Shown here piece after piece: positions 54,976 through 63,302 of a stretch of 64,000 bases of DNA. This stretch comes from RH-AL1 sp964247745 (lineage in GTDB: Bacteria > Pseudomonadota > Alphaproteobacteria > Rhizobiales > Beijerinckiaceae). Location: positions 1-64,000 of the forward strand of contig CAXTVT010000006.1 in assembly GCA_964247745.1 (NCBI GenBank), in the 5' to 3' direction. Positions within the stretch are counted from its first letter, which is position 1. Every line of letters starts with the position of its first letter. The translations under genes and the position numbers were made by a program. The notes beneath the pieces were generated by a model. That model had not been told where the DNA came from. It searched no databases and was given only the letters and a program-made list of their open reading frames with translations.

Positions 54976-56010
54976 TCAGGTCGCCGCGGGAGCCCCGATC
55001 GTCGACGGGCTGCGGTCGACGCGCGAGTACAGCGAGTAGCGCCGGTCGAAGATGAAGGCGAGCCAAAGCGCCGTCCACGACCTGTGCGACTTCAGCGTGT
55101 CGTAGAATTCCGGCGCCGCCTTGCGCAGCATCGGCAGCTTGCGCCACGGGATGTCGGGGAAATCGTGGTGTTCGTTGTGATAGCCGATGTTGAGCGCGAA
55201 GACGTTCAGCGGCCCGTAGTAGTCGAAGGTTTCCTGTTCGGGATCGAGCGTGAAGTGCTCCTGAATCCAGCGCGCACCGAGCGGATGCAGCCCGACCGAG
55301 AACCAGAACGAGGCGAACAGGTAGAGCAGACCGTTCACTCCGCAGAAGTAGAGGATCGCGAGATCGAAGGCGACGATCGCGGCGGCGTTGTACACCGTCC
55401 AGCGGTTCTTCATCGGCACCGTGCCCTTGAGGCGCTCGAGCCGGGTCAACTGGAACAGGGCGAAGAAGAACAGCCAGCCCGCCTTCTTGTACCAGGCGTT
55501 GCCGACCATGTCGGCCTCCCAGCGGCTCGGCAGGTCGGCGTCGAAATCGTAGTCGCCGAGATGGCTGTGATGCTTCACGTGGTAGCAGCGAAATCCCATG
55601 CCGGTCGGCACCGTGTTGGGCAGATCGGCCATGATCACGGTCAGCTTGTTCAGCACGACGTTCTTGAAGACGAGATTGTGCGTGGCGTCGTGGATGATGA
55701 CGAACATCGCGTGATTGCAGAAGGCACCGACGCACCAGCCGACCAGCAACGCCGCCCACCAGAAGCCGATGCCGAGGTGGCCGAGCACGGCGGCGAGCGC
55801 CACCTGCAACGCGAGGATGCCGAGGCAGACCGCGGCGGTCCAACGGTCCTGGCCCATCAGCGCCTTGACCTCGGGATGCGCGCGCAGGATCGCCATGCGT
55901 CGAATCGGGTGCGGCCGCTTCAGTTCGGCGGGGAAGAACCCGCGCCGGAAACCCGTCTGCTTCTTCCTGGACGCGCGCGTCACGCGCCCAAGGTCCAACA
56001 CGTCGGTCAT
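54976..56010 (-). CDS. Sphingolipid delta-4 desaturase-like (DES1-type) membrane enzyme
   Basis: This 344-residue membrane di-iron desaturase has three His boxes: HDATH (107-111), HVKHH (144-148) and HNEHH (278-282). Features outside the boxes are those of eukaryotic dihydroceramide desaturase DES1: an N-terminal HPEVKALMGQD (the sphingolipid-desaturase N-domain), GLHPLGARWIQEHF, TFDYYGPLNVFALNIGYHNE, HHDFPDIPWRKLPMLRK and an SLYSRVDR tail. DES1 puts the 4,5-trans double bond into dihydroceramide. A clear AGGAG precedes the ATG, eight bases after the stop of the acyltransferase-like gene. It is the third gene of the sphingolipid operon. Confidence 0.85.
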   Translation of the reverse strand: MTDVLDLGRVTRASRKKQTGFRRGFFPAELKRPHPIRRMAILRAHPEVKALMGQDRWTAAVCLGILALQVALAAVLGHLGIGFWWAALLVGWCVGAFCNHAMFVIIHDATHNLVFKNVVLNKLTVIMADLPNTVPTGMGFRCYHVKHHSHLGDYDFDADLPSRWEADMVGNAWYKKAGWLFFFALFQLTRLERLKGTVPMKNRWTVYNAAAIVAFDLAILYFCGVNGLLYLFASFWFSVGLHPLGARWIQEHFTLDPEQETFDYYGPLNVFALNIGYHNEHHDFPDIPWRKLPMLRKAAPEFYDTLKSHRSWTALWLAFIFDRRYSLYSRVDRSPSTIGAPAAT

Positions 56011-56018
56011 CGGGACTC

Positions 56019-57158
56019 CTAGGCGGCCAGCCGCTTCTCGTAGATACGATGAACCTTATCGATCTCGGCGCCGGACAGCTCGATGGGGCGACGCATGCCA
56101 GCGTTGTCCTCCAGCACCCAGCCAAACTCAATGTGATCGATGGAGAAATTACGGCCGCGTCGCCGCAGTTCCTCGATGAATGCCAGCGTGATCACGCCGC
56201 CGATGGCCTTGCGCTGCAGCGCCTTGCGGATGCCGAACAGCAGCAGGCGGCCCGATTTGAAGTTATGGTTGCGCACGCGCGAGATCACGCGCGGCAGGTT
56301 GAAGGGCAGCAGCTTGCCGTCCATGTCGGCGAGGATCTCGTGCAGGTTCGGCAGCACGATACCGAAGGCCTGGGCCTCGCCGTCGAGTTCGACGATGAAG
56401 CCGGCCTCGGGCGGCGTGACGTATTTGAGGCCGTCCGCGACCGAGAAGAATTCCTCCTCGGTGAACGGGACGAAGCCCCAGTTCGAGTTCCAGGCATCGT
56501 TGAAGATGCTCATCAGGATCGAGGATTCGCTTTTCAGGTTCTTGAGGTCGAGCGTGCGGATCTTCAGTCGCTCCTTCCACTCCGGGCGCGACATGATCGA
56601 GCTTTTGCCTTCGAGGTCGGACTCGCGGACGGTGTAGCGGTAGGAGATGAGGTCGCGTGCCTTCTCGTATCCGCAGCGCTCCATGAGGCCCGGCAGGTAG
56701 GGTGGCGACCATGGCATGAAGATCATCGGCCTGGCGTTGAACCCGTCGACCAGCATGCCGACTTCGGCGTTCACGGAGGGCGAGAACGGGCCGTTGATCC
56801 GAGTTGCCGCGCGCGCGGCGAGCCAATCCTCGACCGCCTTCATCAGCGCCGTGACCACCTCGATGTCGTCGATCGCGTCGACGGCGCCGAACTGCGCCGG
56901 CGAGGCGCCCACCGGAACGATACCGTTCTTGTAGACCTGCGCGACGATGCGGCCGACCCAGCGGCCGTCCTTCCGGGCAAGGAAGGCCTGCGATTCGACG
57001 AGCTTGAAGTGCGGATTGAACTTGGCCGCGAACGCCGTCCAGCGCTCGGCATCCAGCGGCGCCGAGAAGCCCGGCAGGCCCTTGTAGATCTGCCGGGGCA
57101 AGCGGCAGAACGCCAGGAACTTTCCGAGCCCTTTGACCGGGACGATCTCGATGCCCAC
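56019..57158 (-). CDS. GNAT-fold N-acyltransferase, candidate bacterial ceramide synthase
   Basis: This 379-residue protein is a member of a conserved alphaproteobacterial family with an acyl-CoA N-acyltransferase (GNAT-like) fold. Segments include RINGPFSPSVNAEVGMLVDG, MPWSPPYLPGLMERCGYEKA, FNDAWNSNWGFVPFTEEEF and a final EFGWVLEDNAGMRRPIELSG. Bacterial ceramide synthase of Caulobacter is described as such a fold and N-acylates the sphingoid base; position between SPT and a DES1-like desaturase strongly supports that role here. Start is GTG, ten bases after the SPT stop. The assignment is by context plus recalled family features. Confidence 0.7.
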   Translation of the reverse strand: MGIEIVPVKGLGKFLAFCRLPRQIYKGLPGFSAPLDAERWTAFAAKFNPHFKLVESQAFLARKDGRWVGRIVAQVYKNGIVPVGASPAQFGAVDAIDDIEVVTALMKAVEDWLAARAATRINGPFSPSVNAEVGMLVDGFNARPMIFMPWSPPYLPGLMERCGYEKARDLISYRYTVRESDLEGKSSIMSRPEWKERLKIRTLDLKNLKSESSILMSIFNDAWNSNWGFVPFTEEEFFSVADGLKYVTPPEAGFIVELDGEAQAFGIVLPNLHEILADMDGKLLPFNLPRVISRVRNHNFKSGRLLLFGIRKALQRKAIGGVITLAFIEELRRRGRNFSIDHIEFGWVLEDNAGMRRPIELSGAEIDKVHRIYEKRLAA

Positions 57159-57168
57159 GGCGCCGCCC

Positions 57169-58611
57169 TCAGGCGGCCGGGCTCATCGCCATCGCGTCGC
57201 CGTGGCCCATGACGTCGCCGAGCACCGCGTCGGCGAGCGACGAGGCGGCCAGCATGTCGCTCGGCATCGCGGCGATGTCGGCCGGCATCGTGGCGACGTG
57301 CTGCGCGTGGAAGTCCACGAGGCAGTCGATCACGGCGCGGATGTCCGACTCGTCGTGCGACGCCGACAGGAAGAATCGCAGCCGCGGTTGGTCCTTGGGA
57401 ACGCCGACTTGGATGATCGGCGGCACGTAGAAGCCGTGGGCGTCGAGGAAGCGCGAGGCGGCGAGCGTCTCGTAGCTGTCGCGGAACAGGATCGGCACCA
57501 CGCCCCGCCCGATCGCGGGGCCGGTGTCGAGACCGGCCTCGCGCGCGCATTCGACGAAGAGCTCGCTGTTGGCGGCGAGCTTGGCGATGCGCCAGCTCTC
57601 GCTCTGTACCATCTCGAGGGCGGCCAGCGCGGCGGCGCTGATCACCGGCGACAGGCCGACGGAGTACACGAAGCCGGGCAGGGTGTGGCGAAACCACTTG
57701 ATGACGGCATGTCTCGCGCAGACGAAGCCGCCGCAGGACGCGAAGCTTTTCGACAGCGTGCCGACGATGAGGTCGATCTCTTCGGGATCGACACCGGTGT
57801 ATTCGCACAGGCCGCGCCCCTCGGCGCCGAGCACGCCGATCGAATGCGCCTCGTCGAGCAGAAGCCAGGTGGAATGCTTCTTCTTCAGGGCGACGAGCGC
57901 CGGCAGATCGACGATGTCGCCATCCATCGAAAACAGGCTCTCGGAGACGATCAATGCGTTCTTGTGCTTGCAGCGATGCTCGCTCATCAGCGCGTCGAGG
58001 TGACCGAGATCGTTGTGGTGGAACATGATCACCTCGCACTGCGTCGCGCGGCAGCCGGAGATGATCGAGTTGTGGCTGAGCTCGTCGAGGAAGATGACGC
58101 CGCGATTGCCCATGATGTGCGAGATGACGGTGACGTTCGTCAGGTAGCCCGAAACCAGCGTCATGACTTCCTCGACGCCGACGAACTTCGCCAGTGCGCG
58201 CTCGAGATCCTTGTGGCTGTCGCGCTCGCCGCCGACGAGGCGCGATGCCAGGGCGCCGATGCCGACGACCTCGACCGCCGCGATCGCCGCGGCCTTGATC
58301 GACGAATTGTTGCTGAGGCCGAGATAGTCGTAATTGGCGAACGACGTGAAGCGCTCGCCCCGCGCGGCGGCGTTCTGGCGGGCCTTGTCGACCGGGACGA
58401 AGAAGGGATTGTGCTGGACGAGGTAGTTTCCGCCGGCGAGCCGAAGGCGCTTTTCGGCGTAGTCGGCGAGGCTTTTCTGTTTGTGCACGGCTGTCGCAAT
58501 CTTCGTTGGGTCGCGGGCTGGCCGCAACGGCGCGTTGATGTCGTGATCGAGGGATACCACCGCCCATCGGAGCGGCAAGAGCATGGAAGACACGCTCGCG
58601 GAACGCGGCAT
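57169..58611 (-). CDS. spt: Serine palmitoyltransferase-like alpha-oxoamine synthase
   Basis: This protein of up to 480 residues is a PLP enzyme of the alpha-oxoamine synthase family, which joins an acyl thioester to an amino acid. It has the cofactor contacts LDELSHNSI, SESLFSMDGDI, LLLDEAHSIGVLG (Asp253, His256) and the Schiff-base Lys288 in GTLSKSFASCGG, plus FANYDYLGLS near residue 90. As first gene of an operon with ceramide-synthase-like and DES1-like genes, serine palmitoyltransferase is the best reading. ATG at 58611 is used, but 58584 or a nearby GTG is possible. KBL or ALA synthase is less likely. Confidence 0.8.
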   Translation of the reverse strand: MPRSASVSSMLLPLRWAVVSLDHDINAPLRPARDPTKIATAVHKQKSLADYAEKRLRLAGGNYLVQHNPFFVPVDKARQNAAARGERFTSFANYDYLGLSNNSSIKAAAIAAVEVVGIGALASRLVGGERDSHKDLERALAKFVGVEEVMTLVSGYLTNVTVISHIMGNRGVIFLDELSHNSIISGCRATQCEVIMFHHNDLGHLDALMSEHRCKHKNALIVSESLFSMDGDIVDLPALVALKKKHSTWLLLDEAHSIGVLGAEGRGLCEYTGVDPEEIDLIVGTLSKSFASCGGFVCARHAVIKWFRHTLPGFVYSVGLSPVISAAALAALEMVQSESWRIAKLAANSELFVECAREAGLDTGPAIGRGVVPILFRDSYETLAASRFLDAHGFYVPPIIQVGVPKDQPRLRFFLSASHDESDIRAVIDCLVDFHAQHVATMPADIAAMPSDMLAASSLADAVLGDVMGHGDAMAMSPAA

Positions 58612-58786
58612 CCGGGAACGCGAGATGACGATGCTAAAGCTCGATGAATCAAAGCGTTAACACTCCATTCAATTCGCATTACATTCGGTTACACAAGGCC
58701 TTGCGGCTCGCCGTCGGTTTCACTCTGTGTCGCGATGCGACGGGATGTGCTAGGCAGCGCCGCGCACGAGGCGCGTCGGGGGTCCC
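58612..58786. promoter_or_regulatory. Divergent intergenic region, AT-rich, upstream of the sphingolipid operon
   Basis: This 175-base gap must hold the promoters of the SPT operon (leftward) and the DUF4424 gene (rightward). Between about 58637 and 58700 it is markedly AT-richer than its surroundings and contains CATTCAATTCG and CATTACATTCGG, a partial direct repeat. I see no hexamers at convincing spacing. Confidence 0.4.
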
Positions 58787-59827
58787 ATGGCAAAAGCGTC
58801 CTTGTCCGTGCTTCTTCGCTCGATGGCGGCCCTCGCCGTCGCGGCCCCGATCTGCGCAGGGCCGGCCCTGCGCGTCGCCCAGGCCGCTCCCGCCGCCCAG
58901 CAGGGTGAAGAGGAGGAGGATCAGCCGACCCAGGCGCCTCTGACGCTGGGCTCGATGGCCGTGGCCTCAGATCCTTCGCTCCAGGTCGAAGGCATGGCGG
59001 TCGACGTCGCGCTCGATCGGGTCGCTTACGCCTACAAGCTGCGCAACAAGGGCAAGACGAAACTGTCGCTGTCCGCCAGCGTCGCGCTACCCGACCTCGA
59101 GGTGAACACGGAGACCAACAACGTCTACGAGCTGCCCTCGCAGGCTCCGGACAATCCGGAGAAACTCGAGGTGAAGGCCGACGATGCGGCGGTGCCGACG
59201 ACGCCGCATGTGCAGGCGATCGCGCTCGGCATCGACCGCGCCGCCGACCTCAAGGCCGAGTCCATGCCGCTGATCCCCTTTGGCGAAGCGACCGACAAGG
59301 CGATCGCCGGCGCTAAGCCGGAGCAGCTCGCCAAGCTCGAGGCGCTCGGCCTCGTCACGCCGCGCGATCCGTCGCAGCCGGACACGCCTGTCATCGCCGA
59401 CTGGAGCCTCCACGTGGTGCACGGCTTCACGCTGGCGTTGCAGCCCGAAGCCGTGACCAACGTCGTGGTCGGCTTCGTGCCGGTGAAGGCGACGTACCAC
59501 GTCGACGCTGCGAGCCTCGCCGGCTTCAACGCGCTCAAGGACCAGGTCTGCCTGACGCCTCAGGTGATGGCGGCCGCCAAGGCGCTGTTCAAGGCCAAGG
59601 GGGCGGTCGCCGTCGTCTCCGATATCACGCTCGCCAACGACGGCCCGGCCCGCTGGCTCGACAACCCCGGCGCCACCGTCGCCGTGCGCAAGCCGCAACC
59701 CAATTCGGTCGTGGCGTTCTGCGGCCTCGATGCGGCGAGCGCCGGCAAGCCGGTGGTCACCGGCAAGATGCCGGGCTCGGACCAGGCCGCCGGGTTGCGC
59801 GTGCTGATCTTCTCTCCGGGCTCGTAA
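58787..59827 (+). CDS. DUF4424-family exported protein
   Basis: This 346-residue protein has an N-terminal hydrophobic export signal (LLRSMAALAVAAPICAG), an acidic linker and then a DUF4424-type domain starting at LTLGSMAVASDPSLQVEGM, with the alternating strands VDVALDRVAYAYKLRNKG and LSLSASVALPDLEV. The function of DUF4424 is unknown. Related proteins are often adjacent to envelope genes in alphaproteobacteria. It is divergent from the SPT operon, and a 55-codon gene follows after 11 bases. Confidence 0.78.
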   Translation: MAKASLSVLLRSMAALAVAAPICAGPALRVAQAAPAAQQGEEEEDQPTQAPLTLGSMAVASDPSLQVEGMAVDVALDRVAYAYKLRNKGKTKLSLSASVALPDLEVNTETNNVYELPSQAPDNPEKLEVKADDAAVPTTPHVQAIALGIDRAADLKAESMPLIPFGEATDKAIAGAKPEQLAKLEALGLVTPRDPSQPDTPVIADWSLHVVHGFTLALQPEAVTNVVVGFVPVKATYHVDAASLAGFNALKDQVCLTPQVMAAAKALFKAKGAVAVVSDITLANDGPARWLDNPGATVAVRKPQPNSVVAFCGLDAASAGKPVVTGKMPGSDQAAGLRVLIFSPGS

Positions 59828-59838
59828 GGACGACCGCG

Positions 59839-60006
59839 ATGGCGACGCCGCCCGACACCTACAAGAAGGCCCCGAAGCGGTCGACGGCCAAGGGCCGGCG
59901 CGTGGTGGCGTCCCCCGAGGCGAAGGCCGCCTACGAGGCGATCATCCGCGAGAAGGAAGAGCGTGAGGCCGCCAATCGTCATCTGCCGCCCGACATGAAG
60001 CGCTGA
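59839..60006 (+). CDS. Small basic/charged protein of 55 residues, unknown function
   Basis: Too short for most gene finders, this frame has AAGGA eight bases before its ATG and ends five bases before the convergent glycosyltransferase stop. The protein is highly charged: a basic N-terminal half (TYKKAPKRSTAKGRR) and a predicted helix rich in Glu and Lys (EAKAAYEAIIREKEEREAAN). No signal peptide or Cys. It lies 11 bases after the DUF4424 gene, so it is probably on the same transcript. Confidence 0.55.
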   Translation: MATPPDTYKKAPKRSTAKGRRVVASPEAKAAYEAIIREKEEREAANRHLPPDMKR

Positions 60007-60010
60007 TCGC

Positions 60011-61516
60011 TCAGGCGGCGCCACGTCCACCCGCGCCGCGGCCGCCCAGCGCGATGAGCCCGGTCCGGGTCTGCCGGCCCCACGCGCGATGGCGCGTCAG
60101 GAACGCGATCCAGCCGAGGGTCGCGCCGAGATGGCGCAGAACCTGAAACGTGAACGGCTCCGCCAGCGCGTACAGGAAAGCCTGGCCGAGCCGCGCCTTG
60201 GTGCCGGGATCGACCCAGCGCCGGTAGAGCCGAACCGACCAGAGATGGAAGGCGTAGTCGAGCGCGATCTTGCCGGCGTAGGCGCCGCCCGCCGGCACCA
60301 GCAGCGCCGCCCGCCCCGTGGCCAGGAACGCGGCAAGCAGCGCGATGGCGAACAGGCCGTAGAGCGGCTGCAGCGTGTCGAGCGCCTTGATCGGCAGCAT
60401 GGCGAGGCCGAGCCGGCCATAGCGGGGATTGCCGACCATGTCGCGATACCAGAACTGCGTCTGCAGGAAGCCGCAGAACCAGCGTCGGCGCTGGCGCAGG
60501 AAGGCCGGCAGCGTGGAGGGCGCGTCGGTGACGGCGCGAGCGTTCCCGACCACGCCCGTGACCCAGCCGAGCTTCTTTTGCGCGCCGTGTCGCTGCAAGC
60601 GGTGGATCAGCTCGTAATCTTCCACCATGCAGGCCGGATCGAAGCCGCCCACCGTCAGCACGGCGTCGCGGCGGAAGCCGGCGAAGGCGCCGGAGATGAG
60701 CAGCAGCGCATCCATGCTGGCCCAGGCGTAGCGGCCCAAGAAGTTGCGGATGTACTCGTAGGTCTGAAATCCCTCGAGAAGGCGCGCCGTCGGGCTTGGT
60801 CCGCAGATCGGAATCATGATGCCGGTCGCGGCGACGAGGCGACGGTCGGCGGCGAAACTGGCGCGCAACGCTCCGCAGGCGCCTTCGTCGAGCAACGTGT
60901 CGCCGTCGACCGTGACCACCAGCTCCGTGTCGACGACGAGAAGGGCGGCGTTGAGCGCTCGCGCCTTGCCGCCGTGCGGCAGACGCAGCCAGCGCAACGA
61001 CGGATGGATGGTGCTCGTTGCGACCCCGCCAAGGGCCGGCGGCGCCAGCCCGAACGCGGCCAGCGCGGCCGGCGTGGCATCGCGCGAGCCGTCGTCGGCG
61101 ATCAGCACCACGTCGGGCGCGTCACCTTGCGTAAGCAGAGCCCGCAACGTGATCGGCAGCACCGCCGCCTCGTCGTGGGCGGCGACGATGACGCCGAGCG
61201 TCGGGCGAATCCCGCCCAGGCGCGTCGCGACGGTCGGGCGCAGCAGCGGCAGCGTCTGGCGGAACACGATCGCGATCAACGCCGTGTCGTAGAGAAGGTA
61301 GGCGAAGCCGGCCGACCACGCCGCCAGGTTCGATCCGGCGAAGGCGCGTGCGGCCAGAAGGACGAACAGCAGCGCCGCGCCGCCGTGGATCGCCAGGCTC
61401 GGCCAGGGCGTCGCAGCGGGCGCGAGCCGCGGCGACGCAGCGGCGAAGGCGCGTTCCAGATCCTGGGCTGCGAAGGCGGGGGCTGCCAGATCGGCGTCTT
61501 CGGCGGGGTTTGGCAT
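60011..61516 (-). CDS. Membrane-bound family 2 glycosyltransferase
   Basis: This 501-residue enzyme has two N-terminal membrane helices (LAIHGGAALLFVLLAARAFA and FAYLLYDTALIAIVF), a cytoplasmic GT2 domain with VIVAAHDEAAVLPITLRALL, LIADDGSRDATP, VVTVDGDTLLD, the acceptor motif MVEDYELIHRL and QRRRW (a QxxRW-type motif found in processive enzymes), and C-terminal helices. The pattern resembles synthases of poly-N-acetylglucosamine or cellulose type. The ATG at 61516 is used. Whether it makes a polymer or a glycolipid cannot be told. It is divergent from the b561 gene. Confidence 0.85.
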   Translation of the reverse strand: MPNPAEDADLAAPAFAAQDLERAFAAASPRLAPAATPWPSLAIHGGAALLFVLLAARAFAGSNLAAWSAGFAYLLYDTALIAIVFRQTLPLLRPTVATRLGGIRPTLGVIVAAHDEAAVLPITLRALLTQGDAPDVVLIADDGSRDATPAALAAFGLAPPALGGVATSTIHPSLRWLRLPHGGKARALNAALLVVDTELVVTVDGDTLLDEGACGALRASFAADRRLVAATGIMIPICGPSPTARLLEGFQTYEYIRNFLGRYAWASMDALLLISGAFAGFRRDAVLTVGGFDPACMVEDYELIHRLQRHGAQKKLGWVTGVVGNARAVTDAPSTLPAFLRQRRRWFCGFLQTQFWYRDMVGNPRYGRLGLAMLPIKALDTLQPLYGLFAIALLAAFLATGRAALLVPAGGAYAGKIALDYAFHLWSVRLYRRWVDPGTKARLGQAFLYALAEPFTFQVLRHLGATLGWIAFLTRHRAWGRQTRTGLIALGGRGAGGRGAA

Positions 61517-61620
61517 GGCCGCGACCCTTAGCAAGCTTTGCGGACGATCTTCGACATGGCAGGGTTGCGGCGCCGTCCGCGCTGCTTTTGCCGCAGGCCG
61601 ACCGGCGAAGGAACAGCTTG

Positions 61621-62244
61621 ATGACGAGCACCGCCGGCGACCGTCTGCCCTACGACGACGAACCCGTGCGGCGTTACAACCATACGGCGATGCTCCTGCA
61701 TTGGCTCGTCGCCGCGCTGCTGCTCGTCAACGTGGTCTACGGCCTCGAGGCGGCGGCCGCCGACGATGCTCACGTGAGGCCGCTGATCGAGATGCACAAG
61801 TCGATCGGTCTGACGGTGCTCGGCCTGGTGCTGCTGCGCATCCTCTGGCGGCTCGGACACAAGCCGCCGCCCTTGCCGCGTCGCTATCCGGCTTACGAAC
61901 GCAAGGGCGCCCACGTCGCCCATGTGCTGCTCTACTCCGTGATGCTGCTTCTGCCGCTCACCGGCTACATCCACGATTCCGCCTGGAAGCTCGCCGCGAC
62001 CCATCCCATCCAGCTCTACGGGCTGGTGCCGTTCCCGCGCATCGGCTTCGTCGAGAGCCTGCCGGCCGCCTCCAAGGAAGAGGTCCACACCGTCTTCGGC
62101 GCGGCCCACGTCTGGCTCGGCTACGCGCTCTATGCCCTGTTCGCGCTCCACATCGCCGGCGTGCTGAAGCACCACGCGATCGATCGCGAAGCCGAATTGT
62201 CCCGCATGCTGCCCGGAGGCGTCCGGGGGCAGGACGGCGCGTGA
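61621..62244 (+). CDS. Cytochrome b561-type membrane protein
   Basis: This 207-residue haem protein has four membrane helices with the expected His ligands: TAMLLHWLVAALLLVNVV, EMHKSIGLTVLGLVLLRIL, VAHVLLYSVMLLLPLTGYIH and ALFALHIAGVLKHH. It is a second copy of the family in the window, but in sequence quite unlike the one at 17393. Its stop overlaps the start of the deacetylase-fold gene (GTGA), so it is coupled to it. Confidence 0.88.
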   Translation: MTSTAGDRLPYDDEPVRRYNHTAMLLHWLVAALLLVNVVYGLEAAAADDAHVRPLIEMHKSIGLTVLGLVLLRILWRLGHKPPPLPRRYPAYERKGAHVAHVLLYSVMLLLPLTGYIHDSAWKLAATHPIQLYGLVPFPRIGFVESLPAASKEEVHTVFGAAHVWLGYALYALFALHIAGVLKHHAIDREAELSRMLPGGVRGQDGA

Positions 62245-63134
62245 CCGCGCTGCCCGATCACGGGCGCTTCCCCTATTCGGCGATCGGCGATCGTCCGCAG
62301 TTCACCTGGCCGGGCGGCGCGCGCCTGGCCTGCTACATCGCCGTCAACCTCGAGCATTTCGCGTTCGGCGAGGGACTGGGTGCCGAGCGCGCGCCAAAGC
62401 ATGGGCAGCCCGACGTGCTGAACTGGTCGTGGCGCGAGTACGGCAACCGCGTCGGCGCGTGGCGCATGCTCGACCTCCTCGACGAGCTCGGTCTGCCCTG
62501 CGCGGCGCTCGTCAACAGTGCGATCTACGATCATTGCCCGGACCTTCCAGCGGCGTTCCGCGCGCGGGGCGACGAGATCGTGGCTCACGGGCGCAGCAAC
62601 GCGGAGCGCCAGGGCGAGTGCGACGAGCCGGCCGAGCGCGCGCTCATCGAAGGGGCAACGCAGGTTCTCACGCGAGCCGAAGGCCGGGCGCCGCGCGGTT
62701 GGCTCGGGCCCTGGATCTCGCAGAGCAGGGTCACGCCCGATCTCCTCGCCGAAGCCGGCTACCGCTACCTGCTGGATTGGGCGATGGACGATCAGCCCGT
62801 CTGGATGACGACGCGCGGCGGCGGACGCATCCTCTCCGTGCCCTATCCGCAGGAGCTCAACGACATCCCCGCCCTCGTCGCCCGCGACGGCGAGGCGGCC
62901 GGCTTCTGCGACAGGATCGTGGACGGTTTCTCCGAGGTGCTCGACCAGTCCGCCCGCCAGCCGCTGGTCTTCGCCGTGGCGCTGCATCCCTACATCTTCG
63001 GCCAGCCGCACCGCTTGCGCCGCCTGCGGGTCGCGCTGAAGGCCATCGCGGCGCGCTCCGGCCCATGGTGGACGACCCCCGGCGCGATCGCCGATGCCTA
63101 CGCCGCCGTTGAAGGCGCAAGGGAATGCGGCTAA
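62241..63134 (+). CDS. Polysaccharide deacetylase-fold protein (PuuE/allantoinase-like group)
   Basis: This 297-residue protein belongs to the NodB-homology superfamily. Its segments are RLACYIAVNLEHFAFGEG, NRVGAWRMLDLLDELGLPCA, DEIVAHGRSNAERQGE (metal-His region), GWLGPWISQSRVTPDLLAEA and AVALHPYIFGQPHRL. This wording is that of the PuuE/cyclic-amide-hydrolase-like group rather than classic chitin deacetylases. The start is GTG inside the b561 stop. It could act on a surface sugar or a cyclic amide; context does not decide. Confidence 0.82.
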   Translation: MTALPDHGRFPYSAIGDRPQFTWPGGARLACYIAVNLEHFAFGEGLGAERAPKHGQPDVLNWSWREYGNRVGAWRMLDLLDELGLPCAALVNSAIYDHCPDLPAAFRARGDEIVAHGRSNAERQGECDEPAERALIEGATQVLTRAEGRAPRGWLGPWISQSRVTPDLLAEAGYRYLLDWAMDDQPVWMTTRGGGRILSVPYPQELNDIPALVARDGEAAGFCDRIVDGFSEVLDQSARQPLVFAVALHPYIFGQPHRLRRLRVALKAIAARSGPWWTTPGAIADAYAAVEGARECG

Positions 63135-63145
63135 GACGGTCGCAG

Positions 63146-63222
63146 GCGCCTTTAGCTCAGCTGGATAGAGTATCGGGCTTCGAACCCGAGGGTCGGGGGT
63201 TCGAATCCCTCAGGGCGCGCCA
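63146..63222 (+). tRNA. tRNA-Arg (anticodon UCG, decodes CGA)
   Basis: A full cloverleaf can be drawn: acceptor stem GCGCCTT with AGGGCGC, D stem GCTC/GAGT, anticodon stem TCGGG/CCCGA with loop CTTCGAA (anticodon TCG at 63180-63182), five-base variable loop, T stem GGGGG/CCCTC with loop TTCGAAT, discriminator G and an encoded CCA. All stems pair. It stands alone in the gap between the deacetylase-fold and MFS genes. Confidence 0.96.
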
Positions 63223-63302
63223 CCTGCCGCACCACGATCGAGGCGGCGGCCTTCTCGGCGGCACCGCCGCGACCTTCCCGGTTCCCTCGAAGGACTGAGC
63301 GC

